Of a DNA stretch of 64,000 nt, positions 52,447 to 61,209 are shown piece after piece (the stretch's first letter is position 1; the number at the start of each line of letters is the position of its first letter). Source of the stretch: CAVPJC01 sp963705155 (GTDB taxonomy: Bacteria > Chloroflexota > Anaerolineae > Anaerolineales > UBA4823); assembly GCA_963705155.1 (NCBI GenBank), contig CAVPJC010000004.1, forward strand, positions 1 to 64,000, read 5' to 3'. Below the pieces are notes generated by a model. The model did no database searches, was not told the origin of the DNA, and worked only from the letters and a program-made list of their open reading frames with translations. Position numbers and translations under genes: made by a program.

Positions 52447-53224
52447 AAGTTGGGTAAAATACAGATATGAACCAATGTCCAAATTGTCACCGAACCGAAC
52501 GCCAAAATCGAGCAGGCAAAACACCCCGCGGCAGCCAACGTTATATCTGCATGTTCTGCATGAAAAAGTACACGCCCAACCCCAAGCCCTGGGCTTACCC
52601 CGAGGAAGTGCGCCAAAAAGCCCTGCAGCTGTATGTGGATGGGATGAACCTGCGCCGGATCGCCCGCCATCTCGGTCTTCACCATCGCACCGTATCGCTG
52701 TGGGTCAAAGCCCAGGCAGCCCAACTGCCCGATCCACCGGTGCCCGAGCAGGTCAAAGAAGCCGAGATGGACGAGTTGTTCAGCTTCATTGGGGAGAAAA
52801 AAACCAAATCTTCATCATCACCATCGTAGATCGCCTCACCCGCTGCTATTTGGGTTTCAAAGTGGTCTGGCAGCGAACCCAAGAAGTAATCCAGGAGATG
52901 GTAGATGAAGCACCTAAGGCCAAGCGTTACTACAGCGATGCTTTTGATGCCTATGATCGCCTGTGGTATCACTGGGGGATGTATGAAGTCTCGCAAGGCA
53001 AGACCGACACCTACTCGGTCGAAGCGGACAATGCCGAATTGCGCCACTACCTGGCTCGCTTGGGGCGCCGTTCGCGCTGCTTTTCCCGTTGTCCTGAAGC
53101 GTTGAAAGCGGCTCTCAAGCTGTTCATGTACTGCTTCAATCGGCGTCAATTGCACAAGCAAGCCTTTCCCAATTACCCAGCTCATGTCTATCAATTTATC
53201 TAAGCCCAAACTTTATCCACTCCC
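52435..53224 (+). mobile_element. IS1-family insertion sequence with 8-bp target duplication
   Basis: 790 bp. Left inverted repeat GGGAGTGGCTAAAAGTTGGG starts at 52435; right inverted repeat CCCAAACTTTATCCACTCCC ends at 53224 (about 17 of 20 matches as reverse complements). The octamer ACGCTTCC flanks both sides (52427-52434 and 53225-53232), an 8-bp target duplication as usual for IS1. The intact ends and duplication indicate a recent insertion. Confidence 0.9.
52467..53203 (+). CDS. insAB: IS1-family transposase made by -1 frameshifting
   Basis: ORF A (from ATG 52467) has an N-terminal zinc finger (CPNCHRTERQNRAGK, ICMFCMKKYT) and a helix-turn-helix (LYVDGMNLRRIARHLGLHHR). ORF B continues in the -1 frame: IFIITIVDRLTRCYLGF, YYSDAFDAYDRLWYHWG, VEADNAELRHYLARLGRRSR. 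The DDE triad is Asp in EMDELFSFIGEK, Asp in YYSDAF and Glu in DNAELR. The shift site at 52797-52804 is an A7 run followed by C (A AAA AAC), the slippery sequence known from IS1. The fused product is about 246 residues. ORF A alone (to 52829) would be the InsA-type regulator. This is a programmed frameshift, not damage. Confidence 0.92.
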
Positions 53225-53239
53225 ACGCTTCCTAGCCTC

Positions 53240-53268
53240 TTGACCGGCGACGGGTTCTGGATTAAAAT
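53240..53268 (+). promoter_or_regulatory. promoter of tRNA-Arg
   Basis: TTGACC (53240-53245), 17-nt spacer, TAAAAT (53263-53268), about 41 nt before the tRNA 5' end. Confidence 0.6.
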
Positions 53269-53309
53269 CTCGTGCGCTCAAATGTTCGGGGCTGCAAAGC
53301 CCAGGTACT

Positions 53310-53382
53310 GCCCGCGTAGCTCAGTGGATAGAGCATTTGCTTGCGGAGCAAAGGGCCGCGTGTTCGAGTCGCGCCGCGGGCG
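53310..53382 (+). tRNA. tRNA-Arg(GCG)
   Basis: Acceptor arm GCCCGCG/CGCGGGC, D arm TAGCTCAGTGGATAGAGCA, anticodon stem TTTGC/GCAAA with loop TTGCGGA (anticodon GCG), T arm with GTTCGAGTC. CCA is not encoded. An intergenic terminator follows 27 nt later. Confidence 0.93.
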
Positions 53383-53409
53383 CCTAGTTGTGGCGGTACA
53401 CCAAAAAGG

Positions 53410-53445
53410 AACTCCCATATCTGGTGGTATGGGAGTTTTTGTTTT
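53410..53445 (+). terminator. Rho-independent terminator after tRNA-Arg
   Basis: Ten-pair stem AACTCCCATA / TATGGGAGTT, loop TCTGGTGG, then TTTGTTTT. Confidence 0.85.
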
Positions 53446-53759
53446 AAGCAGGTAGTGCCTATGTAGACCTTATAGGATGGACTTATCTTGATCTCCCCCG
53501 ACTGGTGTAGCAGAATATCCCCTGAATGGTGGATGTGTCATGGAGGCTTTGTTTATAGAATGAATTATGTAAAGTAATGCTGTTGGGATTACCGCCACTA
53601 TACATTTGGGTACACTCATCCGGCTCTGAGCGGACTGGACCTGGTCAGGCGGTCTTCGCCACCGCCGCCGGAATTTTGATCGTACATGACCGTTAGGTCA
53701 ACTGCCACCTGGTCAACCGACAAGCGGCTTCCACCTGACTAATCATAAGGAGGTGTTTT
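53446..53759. other. intergenic region without recognisable gene
   Basis: About 310 bp. Short dyads such as TGACCTAACGG-like blocks (GACCGTTAGGTCAAC, ACCTGGTCAACC) occur at 53690-53725 and may be regulatory for the following operon. A strong RBS AAGGAGGTG lies at 53747-53755. No promoter with both boxes was found. Confidence 0.35.
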
Positions 53760-54314
53760 GTGAATACTACAAGTATTATCATTGTAGTTCTGGTATTAGT
53801 GATAGTAGGCGCGATATTAGGCCTGGTTTTTGCTCGTCGAAAGCGTTCGGAGCGGCTCCATGATCACTTCGGATCTGAATATGATCACACTGTGCAGACC
53901 CTGGGTGACGAGAAGAAAGCACAAACAGAGCTGGAAGTACGGCGCAAGCATGTTGAGGCTTTGGATATTCGCCCGCTTTCTGTCAGCGAGCGCGGACGTT
54001 ATCTGGCTGAGTGGACTGCTGTCCAATCTAAATTTGTCGACGAACCGGGACAGGCGATTGTAGCTGCCGACCGCCTGATTATGGAAGTCATGCAGGTTCG
54101 CGCCTATCCAGTATCTGATTTTGAGCAGCGGGCGGCCGATATCTCAGTCACTTATCCTGCTTTGGTAAGTAATTACCGCGCTGCGAGGGAAATCGCGATC
54201 AAAAACGAGCAGCATCAGGCAGATACTGAAGAATTAAGGCAGGCAATGATTTATTACCGGTCTCTGTTCGAAGAACTACTCGGAACAGAGGCAGTCGTTG
54301 TACAGGAGAAATAG
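53760..54314 (+). CDS. membrane-anchored hypothetical protein (paralogue of the next gene)
   Basis: 184 residues from GTG 53760 behind a perfect AAGGAGGTG. One N-terminal helix (IIIVVLVLVIVGAILGLVFA) then a basic stop-transfer (RRKRSERLHDHFG). The soluble part is helical: RRKHVEALDIRPLSVSERGR, YLAEWTAVQSKFVDEPGQAI, MIYYRSLFEELLG. The block EW..VQSKFVDEPGQAIVAAD matches RWNEIQGMFVDEPRSAVQQA of the next gene, so the two are paralogues. No known family name is certain; this looks like a stress-type membrane protein. Confidence 0.75.
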   Translation: MNTTSIIIVVLVLVIVGAILGLVFARRKRSERLHDHFGSEYDHTVQTLGDEKKAQTELEVRRKHVEALDIRPLSVSERGRYLAEWTAVQSKFVDEPGQAIVAADRLIMEVMQVRAYPVSDFEQRAADISVTYPALVSNYRAAREIAIKNEQHQADTEELRQAMIYYRSLFEELLGTEAVVVQEK

Positions 54315-54316
54315 AG

Positions 54317-54917
54317 ATGACTGAACAGTTTAGAACCTCAGATTTCGTTAAGAGAACCGGCTGGGAAACGATCAGGCCAGTAGAAAATTCAGATCCTTTT
54401 GCCGACAAAGCCCCGGTGGATGATGTGGCTCTTATCCACGAGACGCCGGCAAGCGAAATCGTCGCTTCCGTCGGCCCGATCCACGAGCCTCTTGTCGATG
54501 AGATTCCGATGCACGAGAACTCCTGTCCAGGAGGTCCGGATGGGGGAGACCGCTGCTATTGATAGTCCGCTGGACGCGAAGATTATCCACGAGGCTTCGC
54601 TGGGTGAGGCGATTACCAAAGAAGTCCTTATCGACACGAATACCGGATCACCGGCGGGCCTGCTCAACCGTGAGAAATCAGAGCATTTTCGCACACGCTG
54701 GAACGAGATCCAGGGCATGTTTGTAGATGAACCGCGCTCTGCTGTCCAACAGGCGGATGCGCTGGTGTCTGAGGTGATTGAGCAAATCACCCAGATGTTT
54801 ACCAACGAACATAGCTCGCTGGAGGGCCAGTGGAATCAGGGCAATGAGGTCTCTACTGAAGATCTCCGCACATCCTTGAAGCGCTACCGCTCTTTCTTCA
54901 ACCGCCTGGTGGTTTGA
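54317..54917 (+). pseudogene. hypothetical protein, frameshifted paralogue of the preceding gene
   Basis: ATG 54317, 2 bp after the preceding stop. The N-terminal 80 residues contain repeats of the type IHETPASEIV, IHEPLVDEIP, then after a shift near 54530 IIHEASLGEAITKEVLID, an imperfect 13-residue repeat. The C-terminal part (SEHFRTRWNEIQGMFVDEP, LRTSLKRYRSFFNRLVV) is homologous to the preceding protein but lacks a membrane helix. The repeat region is disordered-looking and acidic. One base shift breaks the frame; otherwise complete. Confidence 0.65.
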
Positions 54918-54958
54918 AAGCAGGCGAGGTAAACAAAGACCTATAAAATTCGCAATTT

Positions 54959-55001
54959 CAAGATGACCTGACCCGCGACACCACGGGGCCAGGTCATCTT
55001 G
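54959..55001. other. 11-bp perfect inverted repeat, terminator-like hairpin
   Basis: CAAGATGACCT / AGGTCATCTTG separated by a GC-rich 21-nt loop. No T tract on either strand. It lies about 40 nt after the preceding gene. It could stabilise the mRNA end or be a small repeat. Confidence 0.5.
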
Positions 55002-55183
55002 TGCAAACGAAATTCAAGGTGCTTGTGCGGGAAATAGTGGCCAAAGGGCACGATGCCAAATCCACGAAAGTGGCGGCGGTGATGACGAACCAGGTAGTAA
55101 GCTGCGAACCGGGCGGCAGATAACCCGGGCATTTTTCATTTTTCCAACGGACAAAGCCTGGTCAAGAATAAGCGATTTTTAAG

Positions 55184-56066
55184 ATGAAGGAAGCCGTGGA
55201 TCGGAAAACAGCCCGGCGTGGCAGCACGCTGATTCTTATGGGGGCCACATTGGTTATGATGGTGGCGTTCATCCTTTCGGTCTATTTCGCCCTGACCAGC
55301 GCTGGCGCGACCATCGCTGCGCCCCTATGCGGCGACGGTTCTGCTCCAGATTACGGCTTCACCTACGATCTGCAACAGGCGCACTGGACGGTGGACTGGC
55401 AGGACTATGCCTCGGAGAGGGCTGTGACCGAGGTGGACGTGATTCTCGACCGGCTGAATGAGGATTCCATCGCTCAGACGATGATCCTGATCAAGCCGCA
55501 GGAGCAGGTCGGCAACCGGGTTAACTGCGCCGTGCATTTCCTGCGGTACATGAGGCTCGGCCAGCCGGCGGGCGAGCGTAAGGATAACGGCTTTGTCTTT
55601 TTGATCGTTGTTGAGCCAAGCCGCATTGATGTGCACTACGGCGTGGGGCTGGGTCTGCCGGCACTCACCGCCTCCGAACTGACGAGCCTCAACCGCGCCG
55701 CCGAGGAGGCTTACCAATCTACCCACAGCATGGATCAGGCGCTGTTGACCCTGGTGCAGGGGTTTGACACGGTTGCGCGCAGCAAATACGCACCGCTGAT
55801 TTCCCCCACGCCGACCCCGGACGATCTCCGCGCTGCCATCAGGGCCGCTGGGTATTATGGCGGTCTGCGGTCAGGTGTGCATAGGCATCATCTTTCTACT
55901 GTTCCTGATGTGGGCGCTCAGCCAGATGGCCCGTGGGGGGATCGGCTTCAATCCCTACGGTTCCGGTTCGGGTTCCAGGGGATCAGGGTTTCCTTCGGGC
56001 GGGGGCAGGAGCAGTCCGCCGACGCGTGGCGGCAGCGGCAGCGGTCGCTCCGGGCGCGGCAATTAA
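55184..56066 (+). pseudogene. TPM-domain membrane protein (TLP18.3/YgcG-like), frameshifted
   Basis: ATG 55184. First helix ILMGATLVMMVAFILSVYFA, then a TPM domain: ASERAVTEVDVILDRLNEDS, DNGFVFLIVVEPSRIDVHYG and GVGLGLPALTASELTSLNRA. A shift near 55850 separates the end, whose frame gives a second helix (CIGIIFLLFLMWALSQMA) and a Gly/Ser-rich tail ending GRSGRGN. TPM proteins of this layout usually sit beside lemA genes, as here (LemA-like protein at 56088). Exact role unknown; the domain has been linked to membrane-associated assembly or repair functions. Confidence 0.78.
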
Positions 56067-56087
56067 ATAAAATAAGGAGAATAAGAC

Positions 56088-56777
56088 ATGAAACGCTTTA
56101 TCAGACAGATCATATCCATTTTTATGGTGGGCGCCATGTTCGTCGGGCTGACCGGCTGCGGCGTCGTGAATTCGGGCACGACGGAGTACAACGAGCTGGT
56201 TGCGTTGGTGCAGGGCGTGCAGTCCGCGGCGGCCAATTTCCAGCTGGTGACGGATACACAGTATGCCAAAATCCAGGCCAAAACGCAGATCACCAGGGAT
56301 TATTACGACGCAGTCAGCAGCAGCGGTGAGGTCTGGACCGGAAACTTCCGCTCGCAAGCCGATGCGCTGACCAACCTGCTGAATAATTATCGCGACGCAA
56401 ATGGCCAGCCATTGGACCCGACCAAGCTGAACTTGAACGATCTGCAAGGCAAGGGCGCACTACCCGATGGCCTGGGCCAGGGCTTTACGCTCTATGTCAA
56501 CGCCATCACCCAGGCACCCCCACCTGTGCCAGACGCTCAAGTGACCCTGGCGCTTGGTGATACCATTGATGAGGCGATGAATACCATTCAACTGGGTGGC
56601 ACCGATTGGAATGACGCCGTCAAAGCCTACAACACCCGCCGGGCGCAGATCAAGGGCGAGATTGTGGCGCGCGTTTCGGCGTATTTCGGTTTTGACCTGC
56701 CGGTGACCTTCCCCTATTATCAGGGCGGCAATGCCGGCCAGCCGGTCCAGAATCCGCTGGCGACGCCAAAGCCGTAA
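56088..56777 (+). CDS. LemA-like lipoprotein
   Basis: 229 residues, ATG 56088 with AAGGAG upstream. Signal peptide with lipobox AMFVGLTGCG (Cys about 24). The body is helical: EYNELVALVQGVQSAAANFQ and, near the end, DWNDAVKAYNTRRAQIKGEI and AYFGFDLPVTFPYYQ, matching the LemA end pattern (AV..YN..R......ARxxGFxxxxYF). LemA proteins have an N-terminal anchor and a periplasmic-side four-helix bundle. It is 21 bp after the TPM gene. Confidence 0.75.
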   Translation: MKRFIRQIISIFMVGAMFVGLTGCGVVNSGTTEYNELVALVQGVQSAAANFQLVTDTQYAKIQAKTQITRDYYDAVSSSGEVWTGNFRSQADALTNLLNNYRDANGQPLDPTKLNLNDLQGKGALPDGLGQGFTLYVNAITQAPPPVPDAQVTLALGDTIDEAMNTIQLGGTDWNDAVKAYNTRRAQIKGEIVARVSAYFGFDLPVTFPYYQGGNAGQPVQNPLATPKP

Positions 56778-56872
56778 GCGACATGGTTTTTACGAGAGGA
56801 GTTGTCGATGACCAGCCTTAGTTAAAGTCAATACACCCGGATCGCCCTGTGCTCAATTTGGAGGATAATTCT

Positions 56873-57517
56873 ATGTCGAAATCCTATCTAGACAGCCTGC
56901 TTGGCGAGCGTGAACAGATCCAGCACGTTGCCCGCCAGCATTGGTTTATTCTACTCAGTTCCATTGCTCTTGAAATCTTCACTATCCTGGTCATGCTGGC
57001 GGCGATAATCACATCAGTGATCTTGCTGCCAGATTTCCGCTTGATTACATTCGTGGTTGGCTTTGGTTTGCTTCTGATCCCGATCGTTTCAATGATCCAC
57101 GACGTCCTGGTCTACACCCATCACGAGTATGTTGTCACCAACCGGCGGGTTATCCAGATCTCCGGTATCCTGAACAAGCAGGTCATCAATTCCTCGCTGG
57201 AGAAAGTCAATGATGTCAAGATGGCTCAGTCTGCCTTGGGTCGTATTTTTAATTATGGCGATGTGGAAATCCTGACCGCCAGCGAGCTTGGCGTCAACCT
57301 GTTCAGGCGCATCGAGAATCCGGTGCAATTCAAGACCGCCATGCTGAACGCCAAAGCCCGCCTGGAGAGCGGTGAACATTGGGACGCTCCTGCGCTGGCT
57401 GCCGCCTCGGAAAACGTCCCGGCGCTCCTGGCTCAGTTGGCTACCCTGCGCCAGCAAGGCGTGCTGACCGACGAAGAGTTCCAACAAAAGAAAGCCCAAC
57501 TATTGACTAAGATCTAA
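56873..57517 (+). CDS. PH-domain (bPH2) membrane protein with SHOCT tail
   Basis: 214 residues, ATG 56873 with TTGGAGGAT upstream. Two membrane helices (FILLSSIALEIFTILVMLAA and LITFVVGFGLLLIPIVSMIH), a bacterial PH domain (TNRRVIQISGILNKQVINSS, DVKMAQSALGRIFNYGDVEI) and a C-terminal SHOCT motif (LATLRQQGVLTDEEFQQKKA). YdbS/YdbT-like proteins of this form are predicted membrane proteins of unknown function. It has about 100 bp to the preceding gene. Confidence 0.88.
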   Translation: MSKSYLDSLLGEREQIQHVARQHWFILLSSIALEIFTILVMLAAIITSVILLPDFRLITFVVGFGLLLIPIVSMIHDVLVYTHHEYVVTNRRVIQISGILNKQVINSSLEKVNDVKMAQSALGRIFNYGDVEILTASELGVNLFRRIENPVQFKTAMLNAKARLESGEHWDAPALAAASENVPALLAQLATLRQQGVLTDEEFQQKKAQLLTKI

Positions 57518-57736
57518 GTCTGTATGACCCACTTCCCGTGTTGCTACATAGCAAGAACCAGATGGTAGCATATCCATGCCTGACTTGTCGCTGCTGATCG
57601 CTGCCGGTGCTCTCTGCTGAAGCGAACGTGCCTGGATAGGATTAAAGCCAGGGATTAAACTGAGCCTGGTTATAACAGGCTTAATATTTGAGGTCAGATA
57701 TCTAATTCTTGCCATGACAAAGCTGGAGTTGAAGCT

Positions 57737-58225
57737 ATGAATTCGAAAAAAGCGATTGCTATCGCATTACCCATCATCGTGACCGCTCTGCTGATTGCAG
57801 GTTGTGTACTTTCCAAGAAGCCGATGGGGCCTGGCGGAACCGCCTGGGGGGTGGGGGCTTTTGGCTCGAACGGTGAACGCATCTATTTCACCGCCACGAG
57901 CGATCGCGGAGCGGCAATTACCTATACGGGAGGCCCAGCGTCGAATAACTGGATGATGGGCGGTGGTGGTAGCCTGGCGTGCGCCTCATGCCATGGCACG
58001 GATGGACGTGGCGGAGAACACAGCATGGGCATGATGCAGGTGATGGATGCAGCAGACATTCGTTGGTCAGTCTTGGAAGGCGAGTTCGATCCCGAGAAAT
58101 TTCGCCTGGCGGTTGTAGAAGGTAAAGATCCCGATGGCACGCAGTTGAACACGGATATGCCGCGTTGGAATATCGGCAACGATGACCTGGCTGACTTGAT
58201 CGACTACCTCAAAACACTGCCTTAA
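57737..58225 (+). CDS. lipoprotein c-type cytochrome
   Basis: 162 residues, ATG 57737. Signal with lipobox TALLIAGCVLS (Cys about 23). One CxxCH haem motif in LACASCHGTDGRGGEHSMGM and a downstream axial Met candidate in TDMPRWNIGNDDLADLIDYL, the usual end of class I cytochrome c domains. It would sit on the outer side of the cytoplasmic membrane as an electron carrier. A gap of about 220 bp precedes it, with no clear promoter. Confidence 0.85.
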   Translation: MNSKKAIAIALPIIVTALLIAGCVLSKKPMGPGGTAWGVGAFGSNGERIYFTATSDRGAAITYTGGPASNNWMMGGGGSLACASCHGTDGRGGEHSMGMMQVMDAADIRWSVLEGEFDPEKFRLAVVEGKDPDGTQLNTDMPRWNIGNDDLADLIDYLKTLP

Positions 58226-58246
58226 CAAGCGAGACTCGATGAGTTT

Positions 58247-58375
58247 GTGGATGATGATTCTGTCTCTGAAGAAGAAGATTACGAAATATTCGAGTCGGAG
58301 AACAAACTGGAATCCAGGTATCTGGATTCCAGGCAGCAGAAGAACTGGCTTCAAACGGGAGATAGCCAACCATGA
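58247..58375 (+). CDS. possible small acidic protein (42 residues)
   Basis: GTG 58247 to TGA 58375, in the same frame as the cytochrome stop. Strongly acidic (VDDDSVSEEEDYEIFESENK), then basic-polar. Its stop overlaps the next ATG (58372) as ATGA, which suggests coupling, but there is no RBS and the codon pattern could be chance. An inverted repeat CTGGAATCCA / TGGATTCCAG lies inside it (about 58309-58334). Confidence 0.3.
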   Translation: MDDDSVSEEEDYEIFESENKLESRYLDSRQQKNWLQTGDSQP

Positions 58376-58404
58376 CCAGTGACCGGATCAATCCTGGAGG
58401 CGCC

Positions 58405-58683
58405 ATGTCCGAAAATAAAAACGTAGTCGAGATACATGGCTGCATCGTATGTGCCAGAATATTCAACGTTCTTGCCGTATATACCCCGGATGGCAGTCTG
58501 GTGGGTTGTAAGGTGACCAGCCCCGGGGGTCACTGCGTGCCGGGCAAACAACACCCGATAGTCGCCTGCGATAGCCACACAGCAGAGGAAATTGAAGGTG
58601 CATATCAAAAATGGCAGTCCAGGATTGAGACAGAGTTAGACGATGAACAAGAAGACGAAAAGACGGCGCCCAATGGACTTTAG
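58405..58683 (+). CDS. small Cys-rich hypothetical protein
   Basis: 92 residues from ATG 58405 (TGGAGGCGC upstream); ATG 58372 is an alternative, 11 codons longer. MSENKNVVEIHGCIVCARIF has a CxxC, followed by NVLAVYTPDGSLVGCKVTSP, HCVPGK and IVACDSHTAEEIE: five Cys in all, possibly metal-binding. The C-terminus is acidic. The end overlaps the DnaJ start by 11 nt. Unknown function, co-transcribed with the chaperone genes. Confidence 0.65.
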   Translation: MSENKNVVEIHGCIVCARIFNVLAVYTPDGSLVGCKVTSPGGHCVPGKQHPIVACDSHTAEEIEGAYQKWQSRIETELDDEQEDEKTAPNGL

Positions 58684-59643
58684 GGATTATTATGAAATAT
58701 TGGGGGTACCTCCGAATGCCGAAAAGAAGGTTATCCAAAAGACCTTTCGCCAGTTGGCCCGCAAAGTCCACCCCGATGTAAACCCGGGTAATAAAGAAGC
58801 AGAAGAGAAATTCAAGACGATTAATGAGGCTTACCAGGTTCTATCGGATGCGGAACAGCGCAAGAAATATGATGCGCTGCGGGCTCAATACCAGCAATGG
58901 CAGCAGACTGGAGGAAGCCAACAGGATTTCGACTGGCAAAACTGGTCAGCCCAACCTGGCAAAGGGGTGCATGTCCAATACGCCAGTCCCGAAGACCTGG
59001 AAGACCTTTTTGGAAGCGCATCACCGTATTCCGACTTCTTTAACGATATCTTTGGCCAAGCGCACGGGCGCGACCAGGCAGTCACCGCGGCACCGCGCCC
59101 GGCCCGCGCCGCGGACGTGATGTCGAATTCGAAGTCGATTTAACCCTGGAAGAGGCTTATCATGGTGCGGATCGCCTATTGGAAATAGATGGGCACCGCA
59201 TCCAGGCCGTTATTCCACCCGGTGTGCGTACCGGTTCGCGAATTCGCCTGGCAGGTCAGGGAGAGCCGGGCTACAACCGTGGGCCGGCTGGAGATCTATA
59301 TTTGATCGTGTACATCTTACCCAATGAAACCTTCGAGCGCGAAGGAGATGACTTGCACATCGACGTGACGGTCGATATCTTCACCGCTATTGCCGGTGGT
59401 GAAATCCGCATCCCCACCCTGGAACGTCCGATAATATTGAAGATTCCTCCCCGGACCAACACCGGGCGGAGTTTCCGCCTGCGCGGCAAGGGCATGCCCC
59501 ACCTGAGTGATCCCAAAACGCACGGCGACCTGTTTGCCCTGGTCAGGCTGGTGCTGCCCGATCCGCTGACCGACCAGGAGATCAACAGTATCCGCGAATT
59601 GGCCTCCTCCCGGCCAGACTTTGCTCAACCGCATTCCAAATGA
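58673..59643 (+). pseudogene. DnaJ-family co-chaperone, CbpA-like, frameshifted
   Basis: ATG 58673. J domain DYYEILGVPPNAEKKVIQKT with the HPD motif in LARKVHPDVNPGNKEAEEKF. Gly/Phe-like linker, shift near 59100, then the C-terminal substrate domains DVEFEVDLTLEEAYHGADRL, IPPGVRTGSRIRLAGQGEPG, GGEIRIPTLERPIILKIPP and GKGMPHLSDPKTHGDLF. There is no zinc-finger region, so it is of the CbpA type (DnaJ type II), which activates DnaK. About 323 codons. The CbpM-like modulator gene follows 8 bp later. Confidence 0.85.
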
Positions 59644-59651
59644 GGTAAGCT

Positions 59652-59930
59652 ATGATTCCCGAAAACCCATCACCAAAACGGTATTGGTATGATCCACCCG
59701 AAGGCTATGAGTCGCGCAGTCGGCGCCGGTTACAGGACGATCTGGGGGTCGACGAGGCTGCCACTGAGGCGATCCTGCGCCTGCGCAGCCAGGTGATTGA
59801 ATTACAGTCTCGTATTCGCCAGTTAGAAGCCGAGCTGGTCACCCAGTATGCCACCCAGCACATGCGTCTGGCTCGTTACCGGGAAGTCTATTACGAGGCC
59901 ACCTGGATCGAACTGGAATTTCAGGAATGA
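59652..59930 (+). CDS. CbpM-like chaperone modulator
   Basis: 92 residues, ATG 59652 with GAGGTAAGC upstream. Small helical protein with RLQDDLGVDEAATEAILRLR and SQVIELQSRIRQLEAEL, the MerR/CbpM-type pattern (LGV... then a leucine-rich coiled coil). CbpM binds the J domain of CbpA and inhibits it; the gene pair order cbpA-cbpM is common in bacteria. The last residues (WIELEFQE) are outside the conserved part. Confidence 0.72.
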   Translation: MIPENPSPKRYWYDPPEGYESRSRRRLQDDLGVDEAATEAILRLRSQVIELQSRIRQLEAELVTQYATQHMRLARYREVYYEATWIELEFQE

Positions 59931-59953
59931 TAGCTTCGGGTCGGCATGCATAA

Positions 59954-61101
59954 TTAGCATGAGACCCCAGTAGAGATGGGATATACACCCACCTTAAGCG
60001 CGGTATCCCGCATGGCCAACCAATTTTCGTATGGAATGTAATCGGGGATTGAATTTCCGGAGCTGAAACAATATCCGCCGCCCGGCGCAATCTTGCGAAT
60101 CAGAGCGCCGGTTTCCTTTGCGACTTCCTCAGGTGTGCCAATTCCGAGTGGGTAAACCAATGATAAATTCCCGATCAGGCATACTTTATTACCCAAAATC
60201 TTTCGGGCTTCGAGGATATCCATAGACTCTGGCTCGATCGGGTGGATGGCATTGAAACCAATGGCGGCCAGGTCGGGCAAAATCTGGGTAATATTCCCGT
60301 CTGAATGCAAGAGAAGCGGCAATCCTTTGTGCGCCACAAGGCTCTTGATCTCCCGGTAATAGGGGAATGTATATTTCTGAAAAAGTTTCGGGTTGACCAA
60401 AGTCCTGCTTCGATACCCCATATCGTCATTGATCCAGATTCCGCCGACAGCGCCTGTCTCGAGCAGGATTTCAATGACTTTAATCTGGAACTCGGCGACT
60501 TTCTGCAAAAGGCGGGTGAATAATTCGGTGCCGAGCGCCATGCCAATGAAACATTCCTCCAGTCCCATCATCAGGAACAAGCTGGAGAATATGGCCCCGG
60601 CGTAACAGATAACCCCCATTCCCGGCGGCAGCAGGGGTTTAATTATTTCAAACTTTGAATAATCCAGATCTGCTGGAGAGGGCCAGGGGAAAGCCCCAGG
60701 TCTTCCAGGCTGTTAATAAACCCTTTCCCTTCCGGCGCCCAGGTGCGGCGGGTGCCATCCTCATTTTCTGTCGTCAGCATGAATTGGTTCAGTTTTTGGA
60801 TGGCGAACTGCTTGGCTGCGGCGACGGCTGGCGGGTCAGATGCACGGCCCTCATAGCGCCCAGTGCCTTCGTGATGGATGGCTGCGTCAATGATCGTGCG
60901 CAGGCCGGCTTCCATGGGAACGAAATCGTAACCCGCGGTCGCCCAAAATTCGATTTCATCTTGTATCGATGTTATCTTGCGCCCCAGGAAACGTTCCTTG
61001 ATGGGCACGGCTATACCAGCCTCAACCATTGGAACCCGATCCGGTTCCCCTTCGCAGAAAATGGATTTCAATAGCCGGTTGTTAAAGTTTGGTTGGCACA
61101 T
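59954..61101 (-). pseudogene. uroporphyrinogen-decarboxylase-like (URO-D superfamily) protein, frameshifted
   Basis: ATG at 61101. N-terminal part FCEGEPDRVPMVEAGIAVPI and, after a shift near 60656 (probably TGGATT for TGGGATT), YSKFEIIKPLLPPGMGVICY, then LLETGAVGGIWINDDMGYRS, YYREIKSLVAHKGLPLLLHS, DGNITQILPDLAAIGFNAIH and CLIGNLSLVYPLGIGTPEEV. The GLPLLLHSDGN block and the C-terminal GGGYCFSSGNSIPDYIP fit URO-D relatives such as methylcobamide:CoM methyltransferases (MtaA/MtbA group), which act on methyl groups, rather than haem URO-D. It is divergent from the sugar ABC genes and shares their operator region. Confidence 0.8.
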
Positions 61102-61141
61102 ACGCTTTCACTCCATTTGAAATCAATCGGATGGCAATCAC

Positions 61142-61170
61142 AGAATAACATAATAACTGTCAAATGTCAA
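61142..61170 (-). promoter_or_regulatory. minus-strand promoter of the URO-D-like gene
   Basis: TTGACA (61170-61165) in the left arm of the inverted repeat, 17-nt spacer, TATTCT (61147-61142), about 41 nt before ATG 61101. Confidence 0.65.
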
Positions 61171-61196
61171 ATTTCAACTGTTGACATTTGACAGTT
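61155..61196. promoter_or_regulatory. 16-bp perfect inverted repeat operator in a divergent promoter region
   Basis: AACTGTCAAATGTCAA (61155-61170) and TTGACATTTGACAGTT (61181-61196), exact reverse complements with a 10-nt centre. Each arm contains a TTGACA that serves as -35 box in its outward direction. A repressor dimer or tetramer bound here would block both promoters. Confidence 0.8.
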
Positions 61197-61209
61197 TGTG
61201 TGCTATTTT
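61181..61209 (+). promoter_or_regulatory. plus-strand promoter of the sugar ABC operon
   Basis: TTGACA (61181-61186) in the right arm, 17-nt spacer, TATTTT (61204-61209). The leader is about 175 nt to ATG 61390. Confidence 0.65.

Noticed and set aside
52467..53203. IS1 transposase taken as a broken gene
   Set aside because: The frame change is at an A7C slippery site as known for IS1, with both halves otherwise intact. It is programmed, not damage.
54941..55132. Minus-strand ORF of 63 codons before the TPM gene
   Set aside because: It covers the 11-bp inverted repeat, lacks an RBS and has no family resemblance. Chance ORF.
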